From: Bacteroidales bacterium
GTDB lineage: Bacteria > Bacteroidota > Bacteroidia > Bacteroidales > UBA7960
Direction of reading: 5' to 3'
Length of the DNA: 21,610 nucleotides
NCBI GenBank assembly: GCA_007124575.1
Contig: SLEW01000247.1
Span: 1-21,610 of the forward strand
Shown: positions 1 to 8,067 of the stretch, piece by piece
How positions within the stretch are numbered: position 1 is the first letter of the stretch
Layout: every line of letters starts with the position of its first letter
Translations under genes and position numbers: made by a program
Notes under the pieces: generated by a model
Told to the model about the DNA's origin: nothing
Databases searched by the model: none
Seen by the model: the letters and a program-made list of their open reading frames with translations, nothing else

Positions 1-274
1 CGTGTCTGGCTTGTTCCAGGTAATCGATGCTTTTGGATGCATCACCTAGCTCGTGGGCCAGAAGTCCGGCATCTCTGTAAACCTGGCCTGGCGCCCGCTG
101 ATCATCATCATGGTAAGCCATGATAAGTTCATCATAGAGGTATAGAGCCTGTTGTTTGTCACCGGCCTCGTGGGCTACCTCAGCGTCCTTTGCGAGGTCA
201 TCCATGGGACGCAATAAGGAACAGGCGGAAAAAATCAGAATGGAAAGCGCTGTAATAAAATGAATATTTCTCAT
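1..274 (-). CDS. Small lipoprotein with TPR-like helices (partial, C-terminus outside window)
   Basis: The frame opens at an ATG at 272-274 and stays open to the left edge, so only about 91 N-terminal residues are visible. The N-terminus is a lipoprotein signal: a short basic start (MRN), a hydrophobic run, then the lipobox FSAC with Cys18 as the predicted lipidated residue. The mature part (for example HEAGDKQQALYLYDELI and later ELGDASKSIDYLEQAR) has the helix-turn-helix spacing of tetratricopeptide repeats, which usually bind proteins. The gene lies 99 bp downstream of the aspartase-type gene on the same strand and may be co-transcribed with it. The function cannot be assigned. The coding frame and lipobox are clear; the TPR assignment rests on pattern only. 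Confidence 0.75.
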   Translation of the reverse strand, partial: MRNIHFITALSILIFSACSLLRPMDDLAKDAEVAHEAGDKQQALYLYDELIMAYHDDDQRAPGQVYRDAGLLAHELGDASKSIDYLEQARH

Positions 275-373
275 GAGGGCAAAAATACAGATAATTTGCT
301 CAACATCGTGGCCACTATGGCGCTTTTAGATAAAGGAAGGCCATTATTCTACCATTTACGGAAAAACTTCAGC

Positions 374-1813
374 TCAACCCATGTCCTTAAGTGAATAGCC
401 AAGCCTGAGCAGTTTTTCCGGTGTCAGCAGGTCTTCCAGTTTTTTGGCATCCATAAGTCTGAGTTTATCATTTGCCTCCAATATGCTGCAATGTCTTTCT
501 GTCATAAAAGAGGCCAGCTTTTCTGCATTCCTGTATCCGAGATAAGGTATCAGGACTGTTGTGATGCCCGGGCTGTGCAGCACTTTCTCCATCGACACGG
601 AATTTCGCACGCTCAAGCCTTCAAAGAGCATATCCTTCATGGTGCGTCCGGCGGAAATCAGCATCTTTATGCTATCCAGCATGGCATGGCCGATGGTTGG
701 AGTATAGGCGTTCAGGTCGAGGCACGCCTGCCCGCACAGTGAGGTTATAAGCACGTCGTTACTATATACCTTATGTGCTATGCTTACGACAAATTCAGGG
801 ATTACAGGATTCACCTTGCCCGGCATCATGCTGCTTCCAGGCTGTCTTTTAGGGATACTTATATCGGGCTGTCCCGCTATGTCGGATGCCAGAAGCCGCA
901 TATCAGACGCCATCTTTTCCATGTTGACAGCGTGGGCTTTAAGTATCCCGTGTATTTCCACGAGGGCATCCAGGTTTTGCGTGGCGTCGGTGTGGTTTTC
1001 ACTACGTGTTACAGGCAGGCTGGTGAGCTGCTGCAGATGGTATAGCACCTCCATGACAAAATAGCGCGGGATAGCCAGCCCGCTGCCTGTCGCACCTCCG
1101 CCCAGGTTCACTACTTTTATACGTTCAAAGCATCTGGACACGCGCCACCAGTCGCGCGCCAATGCTTCATTATAGGCACTGAAGAGCATTCCGTAGGAAG
1201 AAGGCAGGGCCTGCTGCATCTGGGTATAAGCATTACGCATGCTGTTGCGATGCTTCTTCTCCAGTTCTTCAACCCGGGCGCGCAACTGATTAATCACCTC
1301 TTCGAGCACCTGCAACTGCTGCATAACGGCTAGCTTCAAGGCGGTGGGAACGACATCGTTGGTGCTTTGAAAAAGGTTTGCATGACGATAGGGGTCAACA
1401 ACGTCATAACGCCCCGGATCATATCCCATCTTATTCAGCGCAACATTACTGAGGATCTCATTCATGTTCATGTTTATGGAAGTGCCCGCACCACCCTGGA
1501 TGGCAGGCACAATAAAATGCTCATGATATTTGCCGGCTGCCACTTCTGATGCGGCTTCTTCAAGGCGATCAAAAACCTCCATGTTTTCCATCCCGGCAGG
1601 CAAATGATCAGCAGGAAACCTCTGTTCAGCAGCTTTTTTAAATGCCCTGATACAACGGTAAACCGCTTGCTTGGTCAAGCCCATGGCACGATACCACTCA
1701 GCATGAACACCATCTTCACCAGGAAAGTTATGCGCAGACCGCAAGGCATGAATGCCATATAAGGCGTCATCGGGCAGGGATAAACTCCCAAGAAAATCTG
1801 ACTCTTCTCTCAT
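374..1813 (-). CDS. aspA: Aspartate ammonia-lyase-type enzyme (aspartase/fumarase superfamily)
   Basis: A 479-residue protein of normal aspartase length. Aspartases convert L-aspartate to fumarate and ammonia in the cytoplasm. The N-terminus (SDFLGSLSLPDDALYGIHAL) matches the family opening. The substrate-binding segments GGAGTSINMN and QSTNDVVPTA are present, as is ATQNLDA, which is aspartase-like rather than fumarase-like. The flexible catalytic loop GSSMMPGKVNP is intact, with Ser327 as the expected catalytic base and Lys333 and Asn335 in place. It diverges from standard aspartases where the usual GRT(Q/H)LQDAVP reads NAYTQMQQALP, so the preferred substrate could be a related amino acid or dicarboxylate. 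The start ATG is 177 bp from the divergent hppA start. The superfamily is certain; aspartate as substrate is likely but not proven. Confidence 0.8.
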   Translation of the reverse strand: MREESDFLGSLSLPDDALYGIHALRSAHNFPGEDGVHAEWYRAMGLTKQAVYRCIRAFKKAAEQRFPADHLPAGMENMEVFDRLEEAASEVAAGKYHEHFIVPAIQGGAGTSINMNMNEILSNVALNKMGYDPGRYDVVDPYRHANLFQSTNDVVPTALKLAVMQQLQVLEEVINQLRARVEELEKKHRNSMRNAYTQMQQALPSSYGMLFSAYNEALARDWWRVSRCFERIKVVNLGGGATGSGLAIPRYFVMEVLYHLQQLTSLPVTRSENHTDATQNLDALVEIHGILKAHAVNMEKMASDMRLLASDIAGQPDISIPKRQPGSSMMPGKVNPVIPEFVVSIAHKVYSNDVLITSLCGQACLDLNAYTPTIGHAMLDSIKMLISAGRTMKDMLFEGLSVRNSVSMEKVLHSPGITTVLIPYLGYRNAEKLASFMTERHCSILEANDKLRLMDAKKLEDLLTPEKLLRLGYSLKDMG

Positions 1814-1990
1814 AATGATGTAATTTGGTGATTAAATATACAAGAAATCCGCTTTACTATTTTTATATTTTTGCCTGTAATGACAATTGGAGCACTTTGA
1901 TATTTTCCCAAAACAGTAAACCTTTTTATGAATCCATTGTTTCTTTAAACAAATAAAAGATTTGCTACTAATAAACCAAGAAATTGTTCT

Positions 1991-4180
1991 ATGGAAAATT
2001 TTTACATTTATCTCATTCCTGTAATTGGCGTTATCGCCATCCTGTTCGCTTTTTCGCGGGTGTACTGGATAAAAAGGCAACCCAGGGGAAACGAAAAGAT
2101 GCAGCGTATTGCCGGATATATTGCCGACGGTGCGATGGCTTTTATTAAGGCAGAATATAAGATTTTGTCCATATTTGTATTGTCCATCGCCATTCTCCTG
2201 GCGCTTACCACTGGCACAGAAACCTCCCATCCACTTGTTGCACTTTCTTTTATAGTCGGCGCACTGAGCAGTGGCCTGGCCGGATTCATCGGCTTGCGGA
2301 TAGCCACCAAAGCCAATGTACGTACAACCCATGCAGCCCGCACAGGCCTGAACCCTGCCTTGCGCATTGCTTTTGCCGGCGGGAGTGTGATGGGGCTCTC
2401 GGTAGTAGGACTGGGCATTTTAGGACTTAGCCTCTTGTTTATCATTTATGCTCATCTTTTTGGTGTTGAAAGTGTAGCCAGCGTCGACAGGGTACTTACT
2501 ATTGTCACGGGATATTCATTCGGTGCCTCTTCTATTGCACTCTTTGCCCGTGTAGGTGGTGGTATTTTTACCAAGGCTGCCGATGTGGGCGCTGACCTTG
2601 TGGGTAAGATAGAATCGGGTATCCCGGAAGATCATCCGCTGAACCCCGCTACTGTCGCCGATAACGTAGGTGACAATGTCGGTGATGTGGCAGGTATGGG
2701 AGCCGACCTTTTTGAATCTTATGTGGGTAGTATGATAGCAGCCATGGTATTGGGAGCTTCCTTCATGGCAGCAACCTATACAGATCCCTTTGGAGGTCTC
2801 TCGCCCATTGTTCTGCCTCTGTTTCTGGCGGGAGCAGGCATCATAGCATCCATCATTGGGACCTATTTTGTGCGCGTGAAAGAGGGCGGAAACCCGCAAA
2901 ATGCCCTTAATGCCGGGCAGCTTATTTCCTCGGTGATCATGGTAGCATTCTCCTACCTTCTGATCACCAACATCCTCCCGGCAACCCTCACCTATACAGA
3001 TTTGCTTTATGACGGCGTGGAGAGAACCATTACAGCGAATAACATATTCATTTCCACGGTTGTCGGACTCGCCGCCGGCCTTGTCATTGGCTATTCAACG
3101 GAATTCTTCACAGGAACCAACTATTTGCCGGTAAAGATCATCGCACGTCAGTCAACATCAGGAACTGCCACGAACATAATCTCGGGACTGGGCATCGGCA
3201 TGTTGTCCACGATCATTCCCATTCTCACCATTGCCATTGCCATCATGGTGGTATTTCACCTTGGAGGTCTATACGGTATCGCCATTGCCGCAGTGGGAAT
3301 GTTGTCAAATCTTGGGATGCAGCTATCGGTAGATGCTTATGGTCCGGTTTCAGATAACGCGGGTGGTATAGCCGAGATGTCGGAGCTGGAACCTGAAGTA
3401 CGCGAAATAACCGACAGGCTGGATGCTGTAGGTAACACCACGGCAGCAATTGGAAAAGGCTTCGCCATAGGCTCAGCTGCCCTTACCGCACTTGCCCTTT
3501 TTGGTGCATATATGACTGCCGCAAGCATTACACGGATCGACGTATCACAACCTTTTGTGATCGCATCCGTGTTTATAGGTGCTTTGCTGCCGTATGTGTT
3601 CTCAGCACTTACCATCAAGGCTGTCAGTGATGCAGCACAATCTATGATCGAAGAGGTCAGGGATCAGTTCTCGCGCATAGAACCCCTTAAAAAGGCTCTT
3701 CAGGTGCTTAAAAATAATGTGGATAAGCCGAAAAAAGAATGGAGCCAGGAAGACCATAATACCCTGGATGCTGCCGAAGGGACCCCGGATTACGGCAGAT
3801 GTGTCACCATATCCACTCGCGCAGCCCTTCGTCATATGGTTCTGCCAGGTGTGATTGCAGTAGCTGTGCCTGTACTTACAGGCATTTTCCTTGGTGCAGA
3901 AGCACTGGGCGGTCTGTTGGCTGGTGTTACCGTATCGGGCGTACTGCTTGCCATCCTGCAGTCTAATGCCGGCGGCTCATGGGATAATGCCAAAAAACTG
4001 ATCGAGAAAGGTATCACACACAACGGTAAAGAATATGGAAAAGGATCAGAGGCCCACAATGCTTCCATCGTGGGCGATACCGTGGGAGACCCGCTGAAAG
4101 ACACCAGCGGACCATCCCTTAACATCCTGCTGAAACTGGTAGCCATTGTAGCCCTTGTCCTGGCAGGCGCCATATTCTGA
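1991..4180 (+). CDS. hppA: K+-dependent, probably Na+-transporting membrane pyrophosphatase
   Basis: A 729-residue, roughly 16-helix integral membrane protein that couples pyrophosphate hydrolysis to cation export. The family signature is complete: DVGADLVGK (198-206), then PEDHPLNPATVADNVGDNVGD, which holds the Asp residues that bind Mg-PPi. GNTTAAIGKG (481-490) has Ala485 where K+-independent enzymes carry Lys, so K+ dependence is predicted. Glu242 in ADLFESY sits at the position used by Na+-type enzymes; in plant-type H+ pumps the Glu lies one helical turn later. Bacteroidota are known to have Na+ and dual Na+,H+ members, and the sequence alone does not separate these. The start is supported by an immediate first membrane helix (MENFYIYLIPVIGVIAILFA). 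The gene is monocistronic or read through into the dus gene 83 bp downstream. Conserved active-site residues suggest a functional pump. Confidence 0.95.
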   Translation: MENFYIYLIPVIGVIAILFAFSRVYWIKRQPRGNEKMQRIAGYIADGAMAFIKAEYKILSIFVLSIAILLALTTGTETSHPLVALSFIVGALSSGLAGFIGLRIATKANVRTTHAARTGLNPALRIAFAGGSVMGLSVVGLGILGLSLLFIIYAHLFGVESVASVDRVLTIVTGYSFGASSIALFARVGGGIFTKAADVGADLVGKIESGIPEDHPLNPATVADNVGDNVGDVAGMGADLFESYVGSMIAAMVLGASFMAATYTDPFGGLSPIVLPLFLAGAGIIASIIGTYFVRVKEGGNPQNALNAGQLISSVIMVAFSYLLITNILPATLTYTDLLYDGVERTITANNIFISTVVGLAAGLVIGYSTEFFTGTNYLPVKIIARQSTSGTATNIISGLGIGMLSTIIPILTIAIAIMVVFHLGGLYGIAIAAVGMLSNLGMQLSVDAYGPVSDNAGGIAEMSELEPEVREITDRLDAVGNTTAAIGKGFAIGSAALTALALFGAYMTAASITRIDVSQPFVIASVFIGALLPYVFSALTIKAVSDAAQSMIEEVRDQFSRIEPLKKALQVLKNNVDKPKKEWSQEDHNTLDAAEGTPDYGRCVTISTRAALRHMVLPGVIAVAVPVLTGIFLGAEALGGLLAGVTVSGVLLAILQSNAGGSWDNAKKLIEKGITHNGKEYGKGSEAHNASIVGDTVGDPLKDTSGPSLNILLKLVAIVALVLAGAIF

Positions 4181-4263
4181 TGCAATAATTTTTGAGGTTT
4201 GGTTTCAGCAGAAACAGGGCTGGATCTCTCAGGCCTTTAATAATTATGTTTTACCTTTATGGC

Positions 4264-5268
4264 ATGTTTCACACACTGTCTCTGGCTCCCTTCAGGGGGA
4301 TCACCAATAAATATTACCGCCAGGCGCTGCATAAGCACATCGGAGGCTACGACACGTATTATGCACCTTTCATAACCGGTTGTGGCCATCAGCAAATCCA
4401 TCCTTCCAAACTGAATGACCTGCTGCCGTATGATGAGGTTCAGGCGCTCACTGTGCCCCAGATTTTAAGCAACGACGCCCGGGAGATCATCGCCCTTGCC
4501 CAGGCCGTCAGCAATGCGGAGTACAAAAAGCTTAACTGGAACCTGGGTTGTCCCTTTCGCCGCATTACCCATAAAAAAAGAGGCAGTGGCCTCCTCCCCT
4601 TTCCCGGCACCATAAAGAAGATTCTCAACGACCTTTTTCAGGATGAGGTCTTTGCCTCCGGCGAGATCAGGCTGTCGGTAAAGACTCGCACCGGTTATGA
4701 CAGCCCTGATGAGGTCAACGAGGTTGTGAAAGTATTTAATGCATTTCCTTTGGATGAGATCATCCTGCATCCCCGCACGGGTGTGCAGCTATACAGTGGC
4801 CGGGCCGCCCCGGAAAGATATGCTGCTGTTAAGAAAGATTGCAGGCATCCGCTCACCTATAATGGAGATATTGTGACCCGCCAGGCCTTTCTGGAGCTGC
4901 AGGAAATGATTCCCGGACAACGTGCATGGATGCTCGGCAGAGGTGCACTGATAAATCCTTTTCTGGCTCATGAATTAAGGGGCGTGCACATACCGGAAAA
5001 AGAAAAACGACATATGCTTGCTGCCTTCCATCAAAGCCTGTGGGAGCATGCACAGGAAAATATCCCCGGCGAACACCGGCAAACAGGTTGGATGAAAGCC
5101 ATCTGGCACTATATGTCAGGGATGTTTGCTGACAGCGAAAACGTTTTTTCAGGGATCAAAAAATCATATAACAAAGAACATTTTATGGCTGCAGTGAACC
5201 AGGCTTTTCAACAGCCGTTTGCTTCGGATGAAGAAATATCCATTCATTTTCAGCGTCTCACCCGGTAG
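4264..5268 (+). CDS. dus: tRNA-dihydrouridine synthase family protein
   Basis: An FMN-dependent enzyme that reduces uridine to dihydrouridine in tRNA in the cytoplasm. The chosen ATG gives 334 residues and places the FMN-barrel opening LSLAPFRGITNKYYR at residue 5, as in known Dus proteins. A longer frame from TTG 4192 or ATG 4246 only adds residues unlike the family. Visible motifs are LNWNLGCP with catalytic Cys96, SVKTRTG with Lys140, LHPRTGVQLYSG with His169 (phosphate and flavin contacts), YNGDI, and GRGALINPFL. A C-terminal helical tRNA-binding region follows. The loop after the Cys (FRRITHKKRGSGLLPFPG) is more basic than in textbook DusA or DusB. Which uridine is modified cannot be told; the overall layout is closest to the DusC-like group. 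It lies 83 bp after hppA on the same strand. Confidence 0.88.
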   Translation: MFHTLSLAPFRGITNKYYRQALHKHIGGYDTYYAPFITGCGHQQIHPSKLNDLLPYDEVQALTVPQILSNDAREIIALAQAVSNAEYKKLNWNLGCPFRRITHKKRGSGLLPFPGTIKKILNDLFQDEVFASGEIRLSVKTRTGYDSPDEVNEVVKVFNAFPLDEIILHPRTGVQLYSGRAAPERYAAVKKDCRHPLTYNGDIVTRQAFLELQEMIPGQRAWMLGRGALINPFLAHELRGVHIPEKEKRHMLAAFHQSLWEHAQENIPGEHRQTGWMKAIWHYMSGMFADSENVFSGIKKSYNKEHFMAAVNQAFQQPFASDEEISIHFQRLTR

Positions 5269-5298
5269 TATTAATTTGCTAATGCATTTATATATTTT

Positions 5299-5368
5299 GC
5301 CAATAGCCAATAGCTAAAAGCCAATAGCCAATAACTAAAAGCCAATAGCCAAAAGCTAAAAGCCAATA
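5299..5368 (+). repeat. Heptamer tandem array (10 units) with 21-bp higher-order period
   Basis: Ten consecutive 7-bp units fill 70 bp with no leftover base. The commonest unit is GCCAATA (six exact copies). The others are GCTAAAA (two), ACTAAAA (one) and GCCAAAA (one). They are ordered as three 21-bp blocks of the form GCCAATA-GCCAATA-GCTAAAA, with small changes, plus one closing GCCAATA. The array lies in the 178-bp spacer between the dus gene and the NhaC gene. A related three-unit array occurs at 8765-8785. No protein-coding role is evident. Confidence 0.9.
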
Positions 5369-5446
5369 GGAAAAACGCATCGGAGTTTGTTCATGTGAAA
5401 AAAATCCCCTTATTTTACACTCCAATCCAAAACAACGAACCACTCC

Positions 5447-6931
5447 ATGTCTAAACCCGTCAGGCGTCCCAGGCTCTTTGAAGCACTGATCCCAGTGATC
5501 TTTCTCACCGCCCTGATATCCATTAATGTATTTATTTTTGGTGACGATGCCCTCGCGGGTTCAAACCAGATGGTGCTGATCCTCTCGGCTGCGGTAGCAG
5601 CCATTGTCGCCATTCACACCGGTCATCGCTGGGAGACTTTGCACAAGGGCATAGTAAAGGCCATTGGGTCGGCCATGTCGGCCATCCTGATCTTGTTTTT
5701 AATTGGTTCTTTGGCTGGCACCTGGCTGCTCAGCGGCATTGTACCCTCCATGATCTACTATGGATTACAGATCCTGAACCCGACGATCTTCCTGGTGGCT
5801 GCATGTATCGTCAGCGCCATCGTGTCGCTTGCCACTGGCAGCTCCTGGAGCACGGTAGCTACCCTGGGAGTCGCTCTGCTCGGCATTGGGCGCACGCTTG
5901 GGATCCCTGAAGGCGTCATTGGCGGCGCCATCATATCGGGAGCTTACTTTGGTGATAAGATGTCACCCCTGTCTGATACTACCAACCTGGCGCCGGCCAT
6001 GGCAGGCACCGACCTTTTCACACACATCCGTTACATGGCATGGACCACGGTGCCTTCCATCTCCATCGCACTGATCATCTTTTTGATTATCGGCCTGACA
6101 CGCTCGCAGGATGGTGCCATTAACGATATTGAACCTGTACTCTCGGCTATAGACAATACTTTTCGCATCACTCCGGCTCTCTTTCTCGTGCCGGCCCTGG
6201 TGATAACACTCATTATCCGCAAAGTACCTGCCTTGCCTGCTCTTCTGGCCGGAACCCTGGCCGGAGGGTTGTTTGCACTCATCTTTCAGCCGCATATCGT
6301 ATATGAAGTAAGCGGTATAGAGGAAAACTTTTTACGTGCAGCCTATGTAGCAGTTATGAAGGCCATGTATACGGATATCGCCGTGGTAACAGATCATGCT
6401 ATGGTAAACAGCCTGCTCACGACAGGCGGCATGAGTGGCATGCTAAACACTGTGTGGCTCATTATATGCGCCATGATATTCGGAGGCATCATGGAGTCCA
6501 GCGGACTGTTACAGCGTATCACCCAGTCGGTGATCAAGCTCGCACATAATACAGGTTCCCTGATAACGGCCACAGCAGGCACCTGCATGTTTTTCAATGT
6601 AACCGCCAGCGACCAGTACCTGGCTATCGTGGTTCCCGGCCGGATGTTTGCCGATACCTACAAAAAAAGAGGCCTGAAACCCCAGAATCTCAGCCGAACA
6701 CTGGAAGACAGCGGCACAGTGACCTCTGTACTGGTTCCATGGAATACATGCGGAGCCACACAGTCAGCCGTCCTCGGAGTGCCCACTGTGACATTCCTCC
6801 CGTACGCTTTCTTTAACATCATCAGCCCATTCATGACTATCCTTTTCGCCTACCTGAACATCCGCCTGTCTCGCTATACCAAAGAAGAACAAGCCATCGT
6901 CGATTCAGAAGCAGAAGAAGAAACATCATGA
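5447..6931 (+). CDS. nhaC: NhaC-family Na+/H+ antiporter
   Basis: A 494-residue polytopic membrane protein of about 12 helices. The NhaC family exchanges Na+ for H+ across the cytoplasmic membrane; close relatives (MleN type) exchange malate/Na+ for lactate/H+. The family hallmark AYFGDKMSPLSDTTNLAPA is intact at residues 166-184, with Asp170 and Asp177 as likely ion-binding acids. Other conserved segments are LATGSSWSTVATLG and, in the second half, FNVTASDQYLAIVVPGRMF and DSGTVTSVLVPWNTCGA, which form the second inverted-repeat core. The start ATG follows an AT-rich leader with no Shine-Dalgarno site. The stop codon overlaps the start of the glycosyltransferase gene. With the Na+-type pyrophosphatase upstream it suggests a sodium circuit. 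The transported organic ion, if any, is not evident. Confidence 0.9.
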   Translation: MSKPVRRPRLFEALIPVIFLTALISINVFIFGDDALAGSNQMVLILSAAVAAIVAIHTGHRWETLHKGIVKAIGSAMSAILILFLIGSLAGTWLLSGIVPSMIYYGLQILNPTIFLVAACIVSAIVSLATGSSWSTVATLGVALLGIGRTLGIPEGVIGGAIISGAYFGDKMSPLSDTTNLAPAMAGTDLFTHIRYMAWTTVPSISIALIIFLIIGLTRSQDGAINDIEPVLSAIDNTFRITPALFLVPALVITLIIRKVPALPALLAGTLAGGLFALIFQPHIVYEVSGIEENFLRAAYVAVMKAMYTDIAVVTDHAMVNSLLTTGGMSGMLNTVWLIICAMIFGGIMESSGLLQRITQSVIKLAHNTGSLITATAGTCMFFNVTASDQYLAIVVPGRMFADTYKKRGLKPQNLSRTLEDSGTVTSVLVPWNTCGATQSAVLGVPTVTFLPYAFFNIISPFMTILFAYLNIRLSRYTKEEQAIVDSEAEEETS

Positions 6932-8067
6932 AAAAGGTACACCTTTCCGTAACAAACGACCTGTTTACCGATCAGCGCGTCCTTAAAATGGCGCGCACAC
7001 TTTACAACATGGGTTTTGACGTGCACCTCTGCGGCGTAAAACGTAAAGACAGCAAGCCTTTTAACCCGGAATTTGCCACAGTGATGCGTCTTCCGCTGTT
7101 ATTTCACAAAAAGTTCCTTTTCTATGCAGAATACAACCTGAAGCTTTTCTTTCATTTGCTTTTTCGCAGATATGATATACTGGTAGCCAACGACCTGGAC
7201 ACCCTCCTGCCAAATCATTTGATATCCAGGTTGAAGAGGAAGCCCCTTGTATATGACACCCACGAGTATTTCACCGGCACACCGGAAGTAGTTTCACGAC
7301 CTTTTGTTTATAAAGTATGGAAAGGACTTGAGCGCTGGCTTTTCCCCGGTCAAAAGACCATTATCACGGTAAATGATTCTATCGCAAAACTGTATGAGGA
7401 AGAATACGGCAAGAAGCTACACGTGGTAAGAAACCTGCCATTATACCGTAAGCCCCATGCTGCTCTTCCTGCCGATGAGCTCAGCCTGCCTGCCGACAGG
7501 CACATCATTCTGTTGCAGGGAACCGGCATCAACATCGACCGTGGCGCAGAAGAGCTCGTGGAAGCCATGAAGCCTGAATATGGCTTAAAAAACATCCTGC
7601 TGCTTATCATTGGCTCCGGGGATGTGCTCCCGGAACTCAAAAAAATGGTTGTAACGCAAAAACTGGAACAGCGGGTATGGTTTTTGGGTAAGATGCCACC
7701 TGATCAGCTGCACGATTATACCATGCATGCCAGGGTGGGGATATCCCTGGACAAGGACACTAATATCAACTACCGGTACAGTCTTCCCAACAAGATCTTC
7801 GACTATATGATGGCAGGAGTGCCGCAGCTGGTCACGCGCCTGCCTGAGCTGGAAAGGATCGTCAGCACCTATCAGACAGGTATGATAGCGGATAGTCATG
7901 ACCCGGCGCATATTGCCTCATGCATCCATAAGATGCTTACGGATACGGCAAAGTGGAAGTTATGGCGCAATAACTCCCTGGCAGCAGCCAAAGAGCTTTG
8001 CTGGGAGAATGAAGAGGCGACGATCCGGAGAATTTACGAGAGATTTTTGGACTCGGCAACAGAATAA
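6928..8067 (+). CDS. Glycosyltransferase, GT4-like (GT-B fold)
   Basis: A 379-residue cytoplasmic or membrane-associated glycosyltransferase that would transfer a sugar from a nucleotide donor to an unknown acceptor, probably for cell-surface polysaccharide or glycolipid. The N-terminal domain opens with LSVTNDLFTDQRVLKMARTL, typical of Bacteroidota GT4-like proteins, followed by VANDLDTLLPNHL and VYDTHEYF. The C-terminal nucleotide-sugar domain begins near HIILLQGTGINIDRGAEELV and contains FLGKMPPDQLHDY and NKIFDYMMAGVPQLVT. In that last motif the usual Glu of the EYMAAGKP segment is Asp292. The ATG overlaps the antiporter stop by 4 nt (ATGA), so the two are probably translationally coupled, although their functions look unrelated. 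The 3' end overlaps the convergent ABC ATPase gene by 34 bp. Acceptor and sugar cannot be predicted. Confidence 0.85.
   Translation: MKKVHLSVTNDLFTDQRVLKMARTLYNMGFDVHLCGVKRKDSKPFNPEFATVMRLPLLFHKKFLFYAEYNLKLFFHLLFRRYDILVANDLDTLLPNHLISRLKRKPLVYDTHEYFTGTPEVVSRPFVYKVWKGLERWLFPGQKTIITVNDSIAKLYEEEYGKKLHVVRNLPLYRKPHAALPADELSLPADRHIILLQGTGINIDRGAEELVEAMKPEYGLKNILLLIIGSGDVLPELKKMVVTQKLEQRVWFLGKMPPDQLHDYTMHARVGISLDKDTNINYRYSLPNKIFDYMMAGVPQLVTRLPELERIVSTYQTGMIADSHDPAHIASCIHKMLTDTAKWKLWRNNSLAAAKELCWENEEATIRRIYERFLDSATE

Noticed and set aside
280..287. Minus-strand TATTTTTG (-7-like) just before the partial lipoprotein start
   Set aside because: It would place the transcript start almost on the ATG and has no matching -33 element.
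1866..1873. TATTTTTG (-7-like) upstream of hppA
   Set aside because: No -33 partner, and it lies nearly 120 nt from the start codon in a very AT-rich spacer where such matches are common.
1832..2332. 166-residue minus-strand frame between the lyase and hppA
   Set aside because: It overlaps the N-terminal half of hppA in antisense and has Cys-, Gly- and Lys-rich low-information sequence.
5299..5368. Possible CRISPR array
   Set aside because: Units are 7 bp with no spacers and no cas genes are present; it is a simple tandem repeat.
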